Part shown: positions 30,646 through 38,579 of the stretch, piece after piece
Layout: every line of letters starts with the position of its first letter
Numbering within the stretch: position 1 is the first letter of the stretch
DNA from: Enterobacteriaceae bacterium B14
Lineage (GTDB): Bacteria; Pseudomonadota; Gammaproteobacteria; Enterobacterales; Enterobacteriaceae
Length of the DNA stretch: 64,000 bases
NCBI GenBank assembly: GCA_000307305.1
Contig: DF158882.1
Span: 1,571,159-1,635,158 of the forward strand
Reading direction: 5' to 3'
Made by a program: the position numbers and the translations under genes
Notes under the pieces: model-generated
What the model was told of the DNA's origin: nothing
Databases searched by the model: none
What the model saw: the letters and a program-made list of their open reading frames with translations, nothing else

Positions 30646-32031
30646 CTATTTACGCCGCCATGTTGTACCTTGTGCGCCATCTTCCAGCTCAATACCCATC
30701 TCAGTCAGCTGGTTGCGTGCAGAATCGGCTAACGCCCACTCTTTATTCTTACGGGCATCGTTACGCTGTTGGATTAATGCTTCAATCTTCGCAACATCAT
30801 CACCATCAGTGCTGCATGTCCCCTGAAGAAATAACTCAGGATCTTGCTGCAGTAGCCCTAACACCGCAGAAAGCTCACGTAAACGAGCCGCTAAACCACT
30901 CGCTGCTGCTAGGTCTTCTGCTTTCAAACGATTCACTTCACGTGCTAGGTCAAACAGCACGGAGTACGCTTCTGGTGTATTAAAATCGTCGTCCATAGAC
31001 TCACGGAAACGGGCAACAAACTCACCACCACCAGCTGGCTGTGCGTTTTCATCCATTCCCCGTAGCGCAGTATATAAACGTTCAAGGGCAGAACGAGCCT
31101 GCTTCAGATTGTCTTCGCTATAGTTCAGTTGGCTGCGATAGTGCCCAGACATTAAGAAATAGCGCACCGTTTCAGCATCGTAATAAGCAAGTACATCACG
31201 AATAGTAAAGAAATTATCTAGTGATTTTGACATTTTTTCCTTATCAATCATCACCATACCGGAGTGCATCCAGTAATTCACATACGGTCCTTCGTGAGCA
31301 CAGGTTGATTGCGCTATTTCATTTTCATGATGGGGGAACATTAAGTCTGAGCCACCACCGTGGATATCAAAATGTTCACCTAACTGCTTACAGTTCATCG
31401 CAGAACACTCAATATGCCAGCCTGGGCGGCCTTCTCCCCAAGGCGATGCCCAACTAGGTTCACCCGGTTTCGACATTTTCCACAGCACAAAATCCATGGG
31501 ATTACGCTTAACATCGGCCACTTCAACACGCGCACCAGCCTGTAACTGCTCAAGATCCTGACGTGATAACACACCATAATCAGCATCCGTTTCAACGGAG
31601 AACATTACGTCACCGTTAGAGGCTACATAGGCATGATTACGTGCGAGAAGTTTTTCAACAAGCTCGATAATTTCAGCGATATGGTGTGTTGCTCGTGGCT
31701 CCAGATCAGGCCGCGCAATATTTAATGCATCAAAATCTGCATGCATTTCAGCCAACATGCGCTCAGTGAGTTGGTCACATGTCTCACCGTTCTCTGCTGC
31801 TCGTTTAATGATTTTATCGTCAACATCGGTAACGTTACGCACATATTTAAGGTCATAGCCTAAATAGCGTAAATAGCGAGATACAACATCGAATGCGACA
31901 AACGTACGCCCGTGCCCAATATGACACAGGTCATAAATCGTCACGCCACATACATACATGCCCACTTTATTGGCGTGAATGGGTATAAATTCCTCTTTTT
32001 GTCTGCTCAGCGTGTTGTAAACCTTTAGCAT
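30646..32031 (-). CDS. cysS: Cysteinyl-tRNA synthetase
   Basis: A 461-residue class I synthetase with the E. coli length. C28 begins the zinc/cysteine site ([17 protein letters not shown], which also holds the HIGH motif). WHIECSAM and HHENE carry other metal ligands, and KMSKS is in [10 protein letters not shown] near residue 268. The ATG at 32031 (MLKVYNTLS) is chosen over a longer frame opening at 32118. No strong ribosome binding site is seen. Divergent from ppiB. Confidence 0.96.
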   Translation of the reverse strand: MLKVYNTLSRQKEEFIPIHANKVGMYVCGVTIYDLCHIGHGRTFVAFDVVSRYLRYLGYDLKYVRNVTDVDDKIIKRAAENGETCDQLTERMLAEMHADFDALNIARPDLEPRATHHIAEIIELVEKLLARNHAYVASNGDVMFSVETDADYGVLSRQDLEQLQAGARVEVADVKRNPMDFVLWKMSKPGEPSWASPWGEGRPGWHIECSAMNCKQLGEHFDIHGGGSDLMFPHHENEIAQSTCAHEGPYVNYWMHSGMVMIDKEKMSKSLDNFFTIRDVLAYYDAETVRYFLMSGHYRSQLNYSEDNLKQARSALERLYTALRGMDENAQPAGGGEFVARFRESMDDDFNTPEAYSVLFDLAREVNRLKAEDLAAASGLAARLRELSAVLGLLQQDPELFLQGTCSTDGDDVAKIEALIQQRNDARKNKEWALADSARNQLTEMGIELEDGAQGTTWRRK

Positions 32032-32357
32032 TCGTGACCCGTCTATTGCGTATTTAAGATAGATGAATTGCCTATTGAACCCCGAACTATAGCCCTTTGC
32101 AAGGGCATCTCTACACATCCCCTCTTCATCGATATAATTTTGGACCGAAATCGCTTTTTTCTAACTGTCCAACTCCCCTTGCATATAGAAATGCGTATGT
32201 CCTCCACGAAAGTGGGCAATGCTCGGAGAAAATAAATAAAATAGCCAAACAAGATAAGTTCTAAGTTACACTTATCACGTTCATTTAAACGTTCGCACAA
32301 GAACGTTTTACAAGCATTTGTTACCTTCACAGCATATTAATCAGTAGGGCTACTTTT
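32032..32357. other. Divergent cysS/ppiB intergenic region
   Basis: About 326 bases with no credible coding sequence. It should contain the promoters and leaders of both genes. The cysS side forms a ~100-base or longer leader; no T-box or leader peptide is recognised. ppiB has an AGTAGGGC-type ribosome binding site near 32341-32349. Confidence 0.45.
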
Positions 32358-32855
32358 ATGGTTACTTTTCATACCAATCACGGCGATATCGTTATTAAAC
32401 TTAATACAGAAAAAGCACCAATTACAGCTGCTAACTTTCTGGATTATTGCCGCAGTGGATTCTACGACAACACCATTTTCCACCGTGTGATTAAAGGCTT
32501 CATGATTCAAGGCGGCGGTTTTGGCCCTGGGATGAAAGAGAAAGACAGCAAGGCAGAGATTAAAAACGAAGCTAATAATGGTCTAAAAAACACCCGCGGT
32601 TCATTAGCAATGGCTCGCACCAACGAGCCCCATTCGGCTTCATCTCAATTCTTTATCAACTTAGTTGATAACGATTTCTTGAACTTCAAATCTGAAACTA
32701 TGAGCGGCTGGGGATATTGCGTATTCGCAGAAGTTGTTGAAGGATTAGATGTTCTCGATAAAATCAAAGGCGTGCGTACTGGCCGCCGTGGCATACATGA
32801 TGATGTACCGCTAGAAGATGTTCTCGTCACCTCTGTCACTATCGACGAAGAGTAA
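32358..32855 (+). CDS. ppiB: Peptidyl-prolyl cis-trans isomerase B
   Basis: A 165-residue cytoplasmic cyclophilin. The catalytic [13 protein letters not shown] and the [10 protein letters not shown] motifs are typical. No signal peptide, which separates it from the periplasmic PpiA. It lies 11 bases before lpxH, forming a conserved two-gene operon. Confidence 0.96.
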   Translation: MVTFHTNHGDIVIKLNTEKAPITAANFLDYCRSGFYDNTIFHRVIKGFMIQGGGFGPGMKEKDSKAEIKNEANNGLKNTRGSLAMARTNEPHSASSQFFINLVDNDFLNFKSETMSGWGYCVFAEVVEGLDVLDKIKGVRTGRRGIHDDVPLEDVLVTSVTIDEE

Positions 32856-32866
32856 ATTGCAGCTCA

Positions 32867-33604
32867 ATGGCTACAATTTTTATCGCTGACCTGCATTTAA
32901 GTGAACAAGAACCGGCAATTACTGCCGGTTTTCTTCGTTTTCTAGAGGAAGATGCACCCCATGCCGAGGCTCTCTATATTCTAGGGGATCTTTTCGAGAC
33001 ATGGATCGGTGACGATGACCCCGAACCCTTGCACGATATTGTGGCTAATGCCCTATTCAATCTGCATCAAAAAGGTGTTCCTTGCTATTTTATTCATGGT
33101 AACCGTGATTTTCTTGTAGGAAAAGCCTTTGCAAAACGGAGTGGTATGCACCTGCTTCCTCACTATTTTCTGCTTGATTTATACGGTACAAAAACACTCA
33201 TTGCCCACGGCGACACGTTTTGCATTGATGATATTGGCTACCAACGTTTTAGGCGTATCGTTCATAACCCAATCATTCAATGGCTATTTTTGGCGATGCC
33301 TCTCAAGACTCGTCTTAAAATTGCGGCTAAGCTAAGAAACCGTAGCCGTATGACAAACGAAATGAAATCCATCTCATTGATGGATGTGAATCAACAAGCC
33401 GTTATCGAATCTATGGCTTATTTCCACACCACCTTGCTGATTCATGGGCACACTCATCGCCCAGCCATCCATGAACTGATGGTTCAAAACCACCCAGCTC
33501 GCCGCGCTGTCTTAGGTGCATGGCATGAAACAGGCTCAGTGCTTAAAGTCACCGCAGATAACCTCGAACTCATCGAGTTTCCCTTGCCTATCGTCACGAA
33601 TTAA
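32867..33604 (+). CDS. lpxH: UDP-2,3-diacylglucosamine diphosphatase
   Basis: A 245-residue metallophosphoesterase of lipid A synthesis, releasing UMP to give lipid X. The metal motifs [31 protein letters not shown] and HGHTHRP appear in order. It acts at the inner face of the inner membrane. Its stop overlaps the convergent miaE stop by four bases (33601-33604). Confidence 0.96.
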   Translation: MATIFIADLHLSEQEPAITAGFLRFLEEDAPHAEALYILGDLFETWIGDDDPEPLHDIVANALFNLHQKGVPCYFIHGNRDFLVGKAFAKRSGMHLLPHYFLLDLYGTKTLIAHGDTFCIDDIGYQRFRRIVHNPIIQWLFLAMPLKTRLKIAAKLRNRSRMTNEMKSISLMDVNQQAVIESMAYFHTTLLIHGHTHRPAIHELMVQNHPARRAVLGAWHETGSVLKVTADNLELIEFPLPIVTN

Positions 33605-34356
33605 ATCGGCACCCCGCTGTGAAAACGAAACTGTTCGTCCGGTTGTAAAATTAGCTCCGCTTCTATCTCGCCAAAATATTTCACTCGAGCACTAATATCA
33701 TAGCCTGCGACTTGTTCTGCCAATGTTAGATAATCCTGATAATGGCGCGATTCTGAGCGCAGCAGTGAGATATAAAAACGGTGCAAATCATCATCAAGAA
33801 AAGGGGCTAATTTAGCAAAACGTTCGCATGAACGAGCCTCGATATAAGCACCACAAATAAGCCTATCAATGAGCATCTTTGGCTCATGGGTAATCACATG
33901 CTTCACCATCTCTTTGGCATAGCGGCCTGCGGGGATACTTTCATAAACGACCCCACGCGCTGCCATAATCTCTAGAACCTGATAAAAATGGTGCAGTTCT
34001 TCTTTTATCAGCAGGACCATTTTATCCATCAGATCTTGGCTATAAGGGGCACTGTTTTTGGCAATGAGTGTTTTAGACAGTGTATTTTTCTGTGCTAGCG
34101 ATGCCAAATCACCTTCGCGACAATAGATAAACGCCTCATAAGGCTTGAGCCACTCCAGCAATATATTTCCGCTTGGTTTATCCGCCACATATTTGCGGAT
34201 TAACCACATCCCCGTCTGTGCCGCTTTCAATTCACAGATCATATGGTCTATCAGCAGCATTGGCAGATTTTCAGGCTTTCTCGCCTCATCAATCCATTTA
34301 TCCGGCGTTGCACAACACAGAAACTGCGAGATAGGTTCCAATAACTGTCGGTACAT
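33601..34356 (-). CDS. miaE: tRNA ms2io6A37 hydroxylase MiaE
   Basis: A 251-residue non-haem di-iron monooxygenase that hydroxylates ms2i6A at tRNA position 37. The carboxylate/histidine ligands appear in [18 protein letters not shown] and ESRHYQDY. E. coli lacks miaE; Salmonella and many other enterics have it. ppiB/lpxH on the left and purE on the right are the usual E. coli neighbours, so it sits as an insert between them. Confidence 0.92.
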   Translation of the reverse strand: MYRQLLEPISQFLCCATPDKWIDEARKPENLPMLLIDHMICELKAAQTGMWLIRKYVADKPSGNILLEWLKPYEAFIYCREGDLASLAQKNTLSKTLIAKNSAPYSQDLMDKMVLLIKEELHHFYQVLEIMAARGVVYESIPAGRYAKEMVKHVITHEPKMLIDRLICGAYIEARSCERFAKLAPFLDDDLHRFYISLLRSESRHYQDYLTLAEQVAGYDISARVKYFGEIEAELILQPDEQFRFHSGVPI

Positions 34357-34447
34357 TCATACTACTCCTTGAATAATGGCGGAAAGATTATACGATGCTC
34401 TTTCTCTTTTCTCATCTGTGGCTCAAAAATTGGCGAGTGATGTCATC

Positions 34448-34463
34448 ACGCAACCGTTTTCCT
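34448..34463 (+). promoter_or_regulatory. PurR operator upstream of purEK
   Basis: ACGCAACCGTTTTCCT matches the PurR consensus ACGCAAACGTTTNCGT at all but two positions. It lies 95 bases before the purE start, the expected place for the repressor that senses hypoxanthine and guanine. Confidence 0.8.
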
Positions 34464-34558
34464 AACCTATTTTCTCATGTTATGCTTGTCGCCCTCTTCT
34501 TCTGGGACGTAGACAACGCCCCAGCTGACGCTTGCTATATCACTGGAGCCTCACACCT

Positions 34559-35068
34559 ATGCAAGTCAATGTTGCACCGGCAAAAATCGCCATTGTTATG
34601 GGATCTAAAAGCGATTGGACAACCATGCAGTTCGCGGCAGATATTCTTACCGAACTGGATGTCCCGTTTCATGTAGAAATCGTCTCCGCTCATCGTACCC
34701 CTGATAAACTTTTCAGCTTTGCCGAGCAAGCACAGAAAAACGGCTTTGACGTCATCATCGCTGGCGCAGGTGGCGCAGCTCATTTACCCGGTATGCTAGC
34801 GGCGAAGACGCTTATCCCTGTGTTTGGTGTTCCGGTGCAGAGTGCGGCTCTCAGCGGTATAGATAGTCTTTATTCTATTGTTCAAATGCCAAGGGGTATT
34901 CCTGTTGGTACCTTGGCTATTGGTAAAGCAGGTGCAGCAAATGCCGCGCTACTTGCCGCTCAGGTTCTCGCTCTGCATAACTCAGAGCTTGGCGAGCGCC
35001 TACACCAATGGCGTAAAGCACAAACGGATGAGGTCCTCAATAACCCCGATCCGAGGATTGATGCATGA
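34559..35068 (+). CDS. purE: N5-carboxyaminoimidazole ribonucleotide mutase
   Basis: A 169-residue PurE, same length as in E. coli. It has the [11 protein letters not shown] start, SAHRTPDK and [12 protein letters not shown] active-site segments, and [14 protein letters not shown]. It converts N5-CAIR to CAIR. The ATG at 34559 has GGAG upstream; the frame opening at 34532 is rejected. It overlaps purK by four bases (ATGA). Confidence 0.96.
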   Translation: MQVNVAPAKIAIVMGSKSDWTTMQFAADILTELDVPFHVEIVSAHRTPDKLFSFAEQAQKNGFDVIIAGAGGAAHLPGMLAAKTLIPVFGVPVQSAALSGIDSLYSIVQMPRGIPVGTLAIGKAGAANAALLAAQVLALHNSELGERLHQWRKAQTDEVLNNPDPRIDA

Positions 35069-36141
35069 AGCCCGTTTGTGTTTTAGGCAATGGCCAACTA
35101 GGCAGAATGCTACGTCAGGCTGGTGAACCGTTAGGTATCTCTGTTTTTCCCGTTGGTTTAGACGCGGAACCCGAAGCGGTTCCCTACCAAAATGGCATCA
35201 TTACTGCCGAAATAGAGCGCTGGCCAGAAACACCTCTTACTCGCGAATTGGCCCATCATACTGGTTTTGTTAATCGGGATATTTTTCCTCTCCTTGCCGA
35301 TCGCCTTACGCAAAAAACGTTGCTCGATGAATTACATCTCGCGACGGCACCGTGGCAAGCCTTAGAAAATGAAGAACAGTGGCCAGACATTTTTGCCAAG
35401 CTGGGTGATTTTACTATCGTAAAACGCCGTGTGGGTGGTTATGACGGCAGAGGCCAGTGGCGAATCCGCCCCATTGGTACCGTCGAACTACCGACAGAAG
35501 CCTATGGCGAGTGCATTGTCGAGCAAGGTATTCCCTTCGACGGTGAAGTTTCTCTTATTGGTGCACGCTCACGCTCTGGCAAATGTGTTTTCTATCCACT
35601 AACACATAACCTGCATCAGGATGGCATTCTACGAACTAGCGTGGCGTTACCAGCCATAAACCCCAAACTTCAACCACAGGCAGAGCAAATGCTCTCTGCC
35701 ATTGTGAATAAGCTGGATTACGTGGGAGTGATGGCGATGGAGTGCTTTATTGTTGGTGATACGCTGCTGATTAATGAGCTCGCACCACGCGTGCATAACA
35801 GCGGGCACTGGACACAAAACGGCGCATCTATTAGCCAATTTGAACTTCACCTCAGGGCTATATTGGATTTACCACTGCCTAAACCCGTCGTTTCCAGCCC
35901 ATCGGTGATGGTGAATATCATTGGTACAGACGTAAACCCACAATGGCTATCTCTGCCGCTGGTTCACCTACATTGGTATGACAAAGAAGTTAGAGTAGGC
36001 AGAAAAGTCGGCCACCTAAATCTAACAGATAGAGACCCCGCACTGCTCAATCAGTCATTAGATGGCTTAATGCCACTATTACCTGATGAGTACCACGCAG
36101 CGTTAGAGTGGGGGAAACAGGTGTTAGCTGCGAGCGAATAA
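35065..36141 (+). CDS. purK: N5-carboxyaminoimidazole ribonucleotide synthase
   Basis: A 358-residue ATP-grasp enzyme that carboxylates AIR with bicarbonate and ATP. N-terminal [10 protein letters not shown], the [14 protein letters not shown] loop and the metal-binding [14 protein letters not shown] are diagnostic. It forms a PurR-controlled operon with purE. A weak hairpin (GGTGGA/TCCACC, 36148-36170) follows the stop. Confidence 0.96.
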   Translation: MKPVCVLGNGQLGRMLRQAGEPLGISVFPVGLDAEPEAVPYQNGIITAEIERWPETPLTRELAHHTGFVNRDIFPLLADRLTQKTLLDELHLATAPWQALENEEQWPDIFAKLGDFTIVKRRVGGYDGRGQWRIRPIGTVELPTEAYGECIVEQGIPFDGEVSLIGARSRSGKCVFYPLTHNLHQDGILRTSVALPAINPKLQPQAEQMLSAIVNKLDYVGVMAMECFIVGDTLLINELAPRVHNSGHWTQNGASISQFELHLRAILDLPLPKPVVSSPSVMVNIIGTDVNPQWLSLPLVHLHWYDKEVRVGRKVGHLNLTDRDPALLNQSLDGLMPLLPDEYHAALEWGKQVLAASE

Positions 36142-36188
36142 CCCTTGGGTGGAATACTCTAACGTCCACCTTTGTAAGGTAAGTTCCT

Positions 36189-36278
36189 TTGCTTATCCCT
36201 GTTTGTGCGGGAACACGTCAAAAAACATCACTACCCTTTTCTATGACTCCGATTTATCCCCGCTCGCGCGGGGAACAC
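36189..36278 (-). CRISPR. Two-repeat CRISPR relic (type I-E repeats)
   Basis: A decayed repeat at 36189-36216 (28 bases, six substitutions and one lost G against the consensus) and a nearly intact repeat at 36250-36278 (one change, CGA for CGG) flank one 33-base spacer. Both carry the GCGCGGG-type stem end seen in the oldest repeats of the main array. This fits the decayed trailer end of an older array now separated from the rest by a gene insert. Confidence 0.8.
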
Positions 36279-36617
36279 ATCTTCGAACTAGTCACAAAAT
36301 CCGTCTCCTCAAAAACTCGCAGTCTCATTCTCTGGACAGAATGCAGGACCGCCCGCCATACCAAAATGTTAGAAACCGATCAGCCGTGGGATGTGTTCAA
36401 AAAATTAGAAGGCGGTCGTTTTAATCAACAAGTAACAGAGACTCAGCCAATCGACGAAATACTCATCGATATTCACTACTATCCTGAAAAGCGCATAACT
36501 GTAATAGCAGCGATGGCGCTATTAAAATGAATAGTTAACAGAGCTATATATGAAAGTATTATTAGGATGGGGTAGGGCCATATATTACATTACCCTCCTG
36601 ATAAACAAGGAAGGTAT
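36279..36617. other. Spacer with possible gene fragment
   Basis: A reading frame continuing from the relic to TGA at 36528-36530 ends with about 60 residues (ETDQPWDVFKKLEGG, then IDEILIDIHYYPE) that look protein-like but match nothing I recognise. There is no good ribosome binding site. It may be a decayed gene end. The remaining bases lead into a weak AAGGA site before the next gene. Confidence 0.35.
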
Positions 36618-37010
36618 ATGTCAAAATATTATACACATCCTACGGGCGATGAATGGGCTTTGATAGCGACTCATCCGATTGATACCGTACGAGTTGCTTT
36701 TGCATCTATTACCGCGAGCAACGAAACAGACAGACGGTTCCCAGGTGATCGCCCGTATAACAATATGGCTGATGCATTTAAGCACTGTTATTTTGCCGCG
36801 ATTCTCTCTAGGGATTTAGGGTATTACACAGCTATACGCTATTTAGATACACATGAAAATTATCCCGGAAACCCATCGCGTGAAAAACGTATGGATGATT
36901 ACAATAATCGGGCTGGCGCTGCGCTAGGCTCGACTCAGAAAAGTGATGCTGCATTAGCTGAGGTGTGTTACGGCATGGCAATGAGGGGGGAACTTGTCGA
37001 CTTCCCATAA
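36618..37010 (+). CDS. DUF6973-like domain protein
   Basis: A 130-residue protein with no signal peptide. The segment from about residue 50 reads NNMADAFKHCYFAAILSRD, then LDTHENYPGNPSREKRMDDYNNRAG. It matches my recollection of the DUF6973 pattern (DAFRHA...HE...NP..EK.MD..NN..G), whose conserved His, Glu and Asn suggest an enzymatic pocket. Such domains occur at the C-termini of polymorphic secreted proteins; activity is unproven. AAGGAAGG precedes the ATG. It overlaps the next gene by 17 bases and lies between two CRISPR segments. Confidence 0.6.
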   Translation: MSKYYTHPTGDEWALIATHPIDTVRVAFASITASNETDRRFPGDRPYNNMADAFKHCYFAAILSRDLGYYTAIRYLDTHENYPGNPSREKRMDDYNNRAGAALGSTQKSDAALAEVCYGMAMRGELVDFP

Positions 37011-37425
37011 TATGAAGTTAAGCATCGGTTTTTTAGTATTTCTTATTTTGCTGTTGTTATTGTTAATTTTTAACGTATCGAATATACGACTTTTCCTAAT
37101 AAAACTAGATGATGGACATCAGCCATTCTCATCAGAGGTATGGCGCACGGATACCAGCAAACGGCAATTTATGGTTTATGAATTAATTGTAAATCATGGT
37201 GTTTGCACGAAAAAAAATGAGCATGAATTATCAGAGTTATTAGGCAAGCCTGATGGTTATTATATGTCAGGAATGTTCGTCGCATGGAGGTTAGGAGATA
37301 ACCGTGATTTGGCATTATTACGATTAATCGATGCCTCAGAGGAACAGGTGATCATAATATCGAAGTGGCCGCTAAATTTTCGTGACATGATATTGCCGTA
37401 TCAAATGCGGTGTAAGTACATATAA
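36994..37425 (+). CDS. Small membrane-anchored hypothetical protein
   Basis: A 143-residue protein with one strongly hydrophobic N-terminal segment (about residues 9-28, a run of Leu/Ile/Val) and a soluble, probably periplasmic, domain. The TTG start at 36994 is preceded by GGGGGG at good spacing; an ATG at 37012 is the alternative. No family is recognised. The overlap with the preceding gene suggests a functional pair, such as effector and immunity or enzyme and anchor; that is inference only. Confidence 0.55.
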   Translation: MSTSHNMKLSIGFLVFLILLLLLLIFNVSNIRLFLIKLDDGHQPFSSEVWRTDTSKRQFMVYELIVNHGVCTKKNEHELSELLGKPDGYYMSGMFVAWRLGDNRDLALLRLIDASEEQVIIISKWPLNFRDMILPYQMRCKYI

Positions 37426-37462
37426 GTACAAAGCCTGCAAAAATAAACTAGTACATAATGTC

Positions 37463-38406
37463 CGGTTTATCCCCGCTCGCGCGGGGAACACCGTGTTCTG
37501 GTCTGGCCGTATCTATTTAAAAACGGTTTATCCCCGCTCGCGCGGGGAACACTAAATCAGGGTTATAAATATATAAAAAATTATCGGTTTATCCCCGCTC
37601 GCGCGGGGAACACGGCTCAATTCTGGATGGCGTTATGATTAAGAACGGTTTATCCCCGCTCGCGCGGGGAACACGTGTTTGGTTCCATCAAGATTAACGC
37701 GCCCAGCGGTTTATCCCCGCTCGCGCGGGGAACACCCCAACTCGATATCAAAATGAATAACGCCGCGCGGTTTATCCCCGCTCGCGCGGGGAACACCACT
37801 GCCGCGACTTTTTCTTTGACGATTCGAACGGTTTATCCCCGCTCGCGCAGGGAACACAAACGCCGCCGTAACAATCGGGCGTGTGAAGTCGGTTTATCCC
37901 CGCTCGCGCAGGGAACACACGACAAAGAGCCGTGGGTTGAAAGTATTGAACGGTTTATCCCCGCTCGCGCAGGGAACACTTAATAATAAGCTGGCCACTC
38001 TCCCCAAGCGCCGGTTTATCCCCGCTCGCGCAGGGAACACTATCGAAAAGCGACCACGGTCCTTCGTAACGCCGGTTTATCCCCGCTCGCGCAGGGAACA
38101 CCCCATTACACCGGGTGTTCCTTCGACGGGGTACGGTTTATCCCCGCTCGCGCAGGGAACACTCGTGCTGCCGAATCCAATCATTGAAGTTACTCGGTTT
38201 ATCCCCGCTCGCGCAGGGAACACGCCGCACCCTCAAACTGAAAAATACCGCTAACCGGTTTATCCCCGCTCGCGCAGGGAACACACTATTACTAATACCC
38301 AACATGGCACAAAATTCGGTTTATCCCCGCTCGCGCAGGGAACACGTTTAGTCTTATTCTTGCGCGTAGCATTGAGCCGGTTTATCCCCGCTCGCGCAGG
38401 GAACAC
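37463..38406 (-). CRISPR. Type I-E CRISPR array, 16 repeats and 15 spacers
   Basis: Sixteen 29-base repeats with 32-base spacers keep an exact 61-base period. On the plus strand the repeat begins CGGTTTATCCCCGC and ends GGGAACAC. The crRNA strand is the minus strand, giving the ATAAACCG 5' handle typical of I-E, so the leader is on the right. Repeats 1-6 (37463-37796) have GCGCGGGG and repeats 7-16 (37829-38406) have GCGCAGGG, a G-to-A change that still allows a U-G pair in the crRNA hairpin. No cas gene is in the window. Confidence 0.97.
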
Positions 38407-38579
38407 TCTAAACACATCCGACTGTTTTATAATAACTTTATTGGCGCGCAAAAATGTACCAATATTTTCCTCTAATCATGAAAATATAACCATTTGATTT
38501 TAAAGAATATAAAAAACTCCTTTATCACAAATCGCCAATACACAAAAATACTAACAATATCATGCAATTAACTTACTCA
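38407..38579 (-). promoter_or_regulatory. CRISPR leader, AT-rich
   Basis: The stretch adjoining the newest repeat is strongly AT-rich and ORF-free, as expected for a leader with promoter and adaptation signals. A perfect match to the IHF consensus WATCAANNNNTTR (AATCAAATGGTTA) is read on the minus strand at 38499-38487, about 80 bases from the first repeat. That is farther away than the E. coli leader IHF site, so its role is uncertain. Confidence 0.6.

Noticed and set aside
36189..36530. 113-codon frame starting in the CRISPR relic
   Set aside because: Its first part is repeat sequence; only the distal ~60 residues look protein-like and there is no ribosome binding site, so no full gene is called.
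36618..37425. These two genes as divergent cas genes
   Set aside because: Neither shows Cas1, Cas2, Cas3, Cascade or RAMP features; the first fits DUF6973 and the second is a one-helix membrane protein.
37675..38351. Open frames across the CRISPR array with repeated RFIPARAGNT or VYPRSRREH translations
   Set aside because: They are translations of the repeat unit. The 61-base period and spacer variation show the sequence is a CRISPR array, not a coding tandem repeat.
38260..38451. Minus-strand frame over the array end
   Set aside because: Same reason: repeat translation, with no ribosome binding site.
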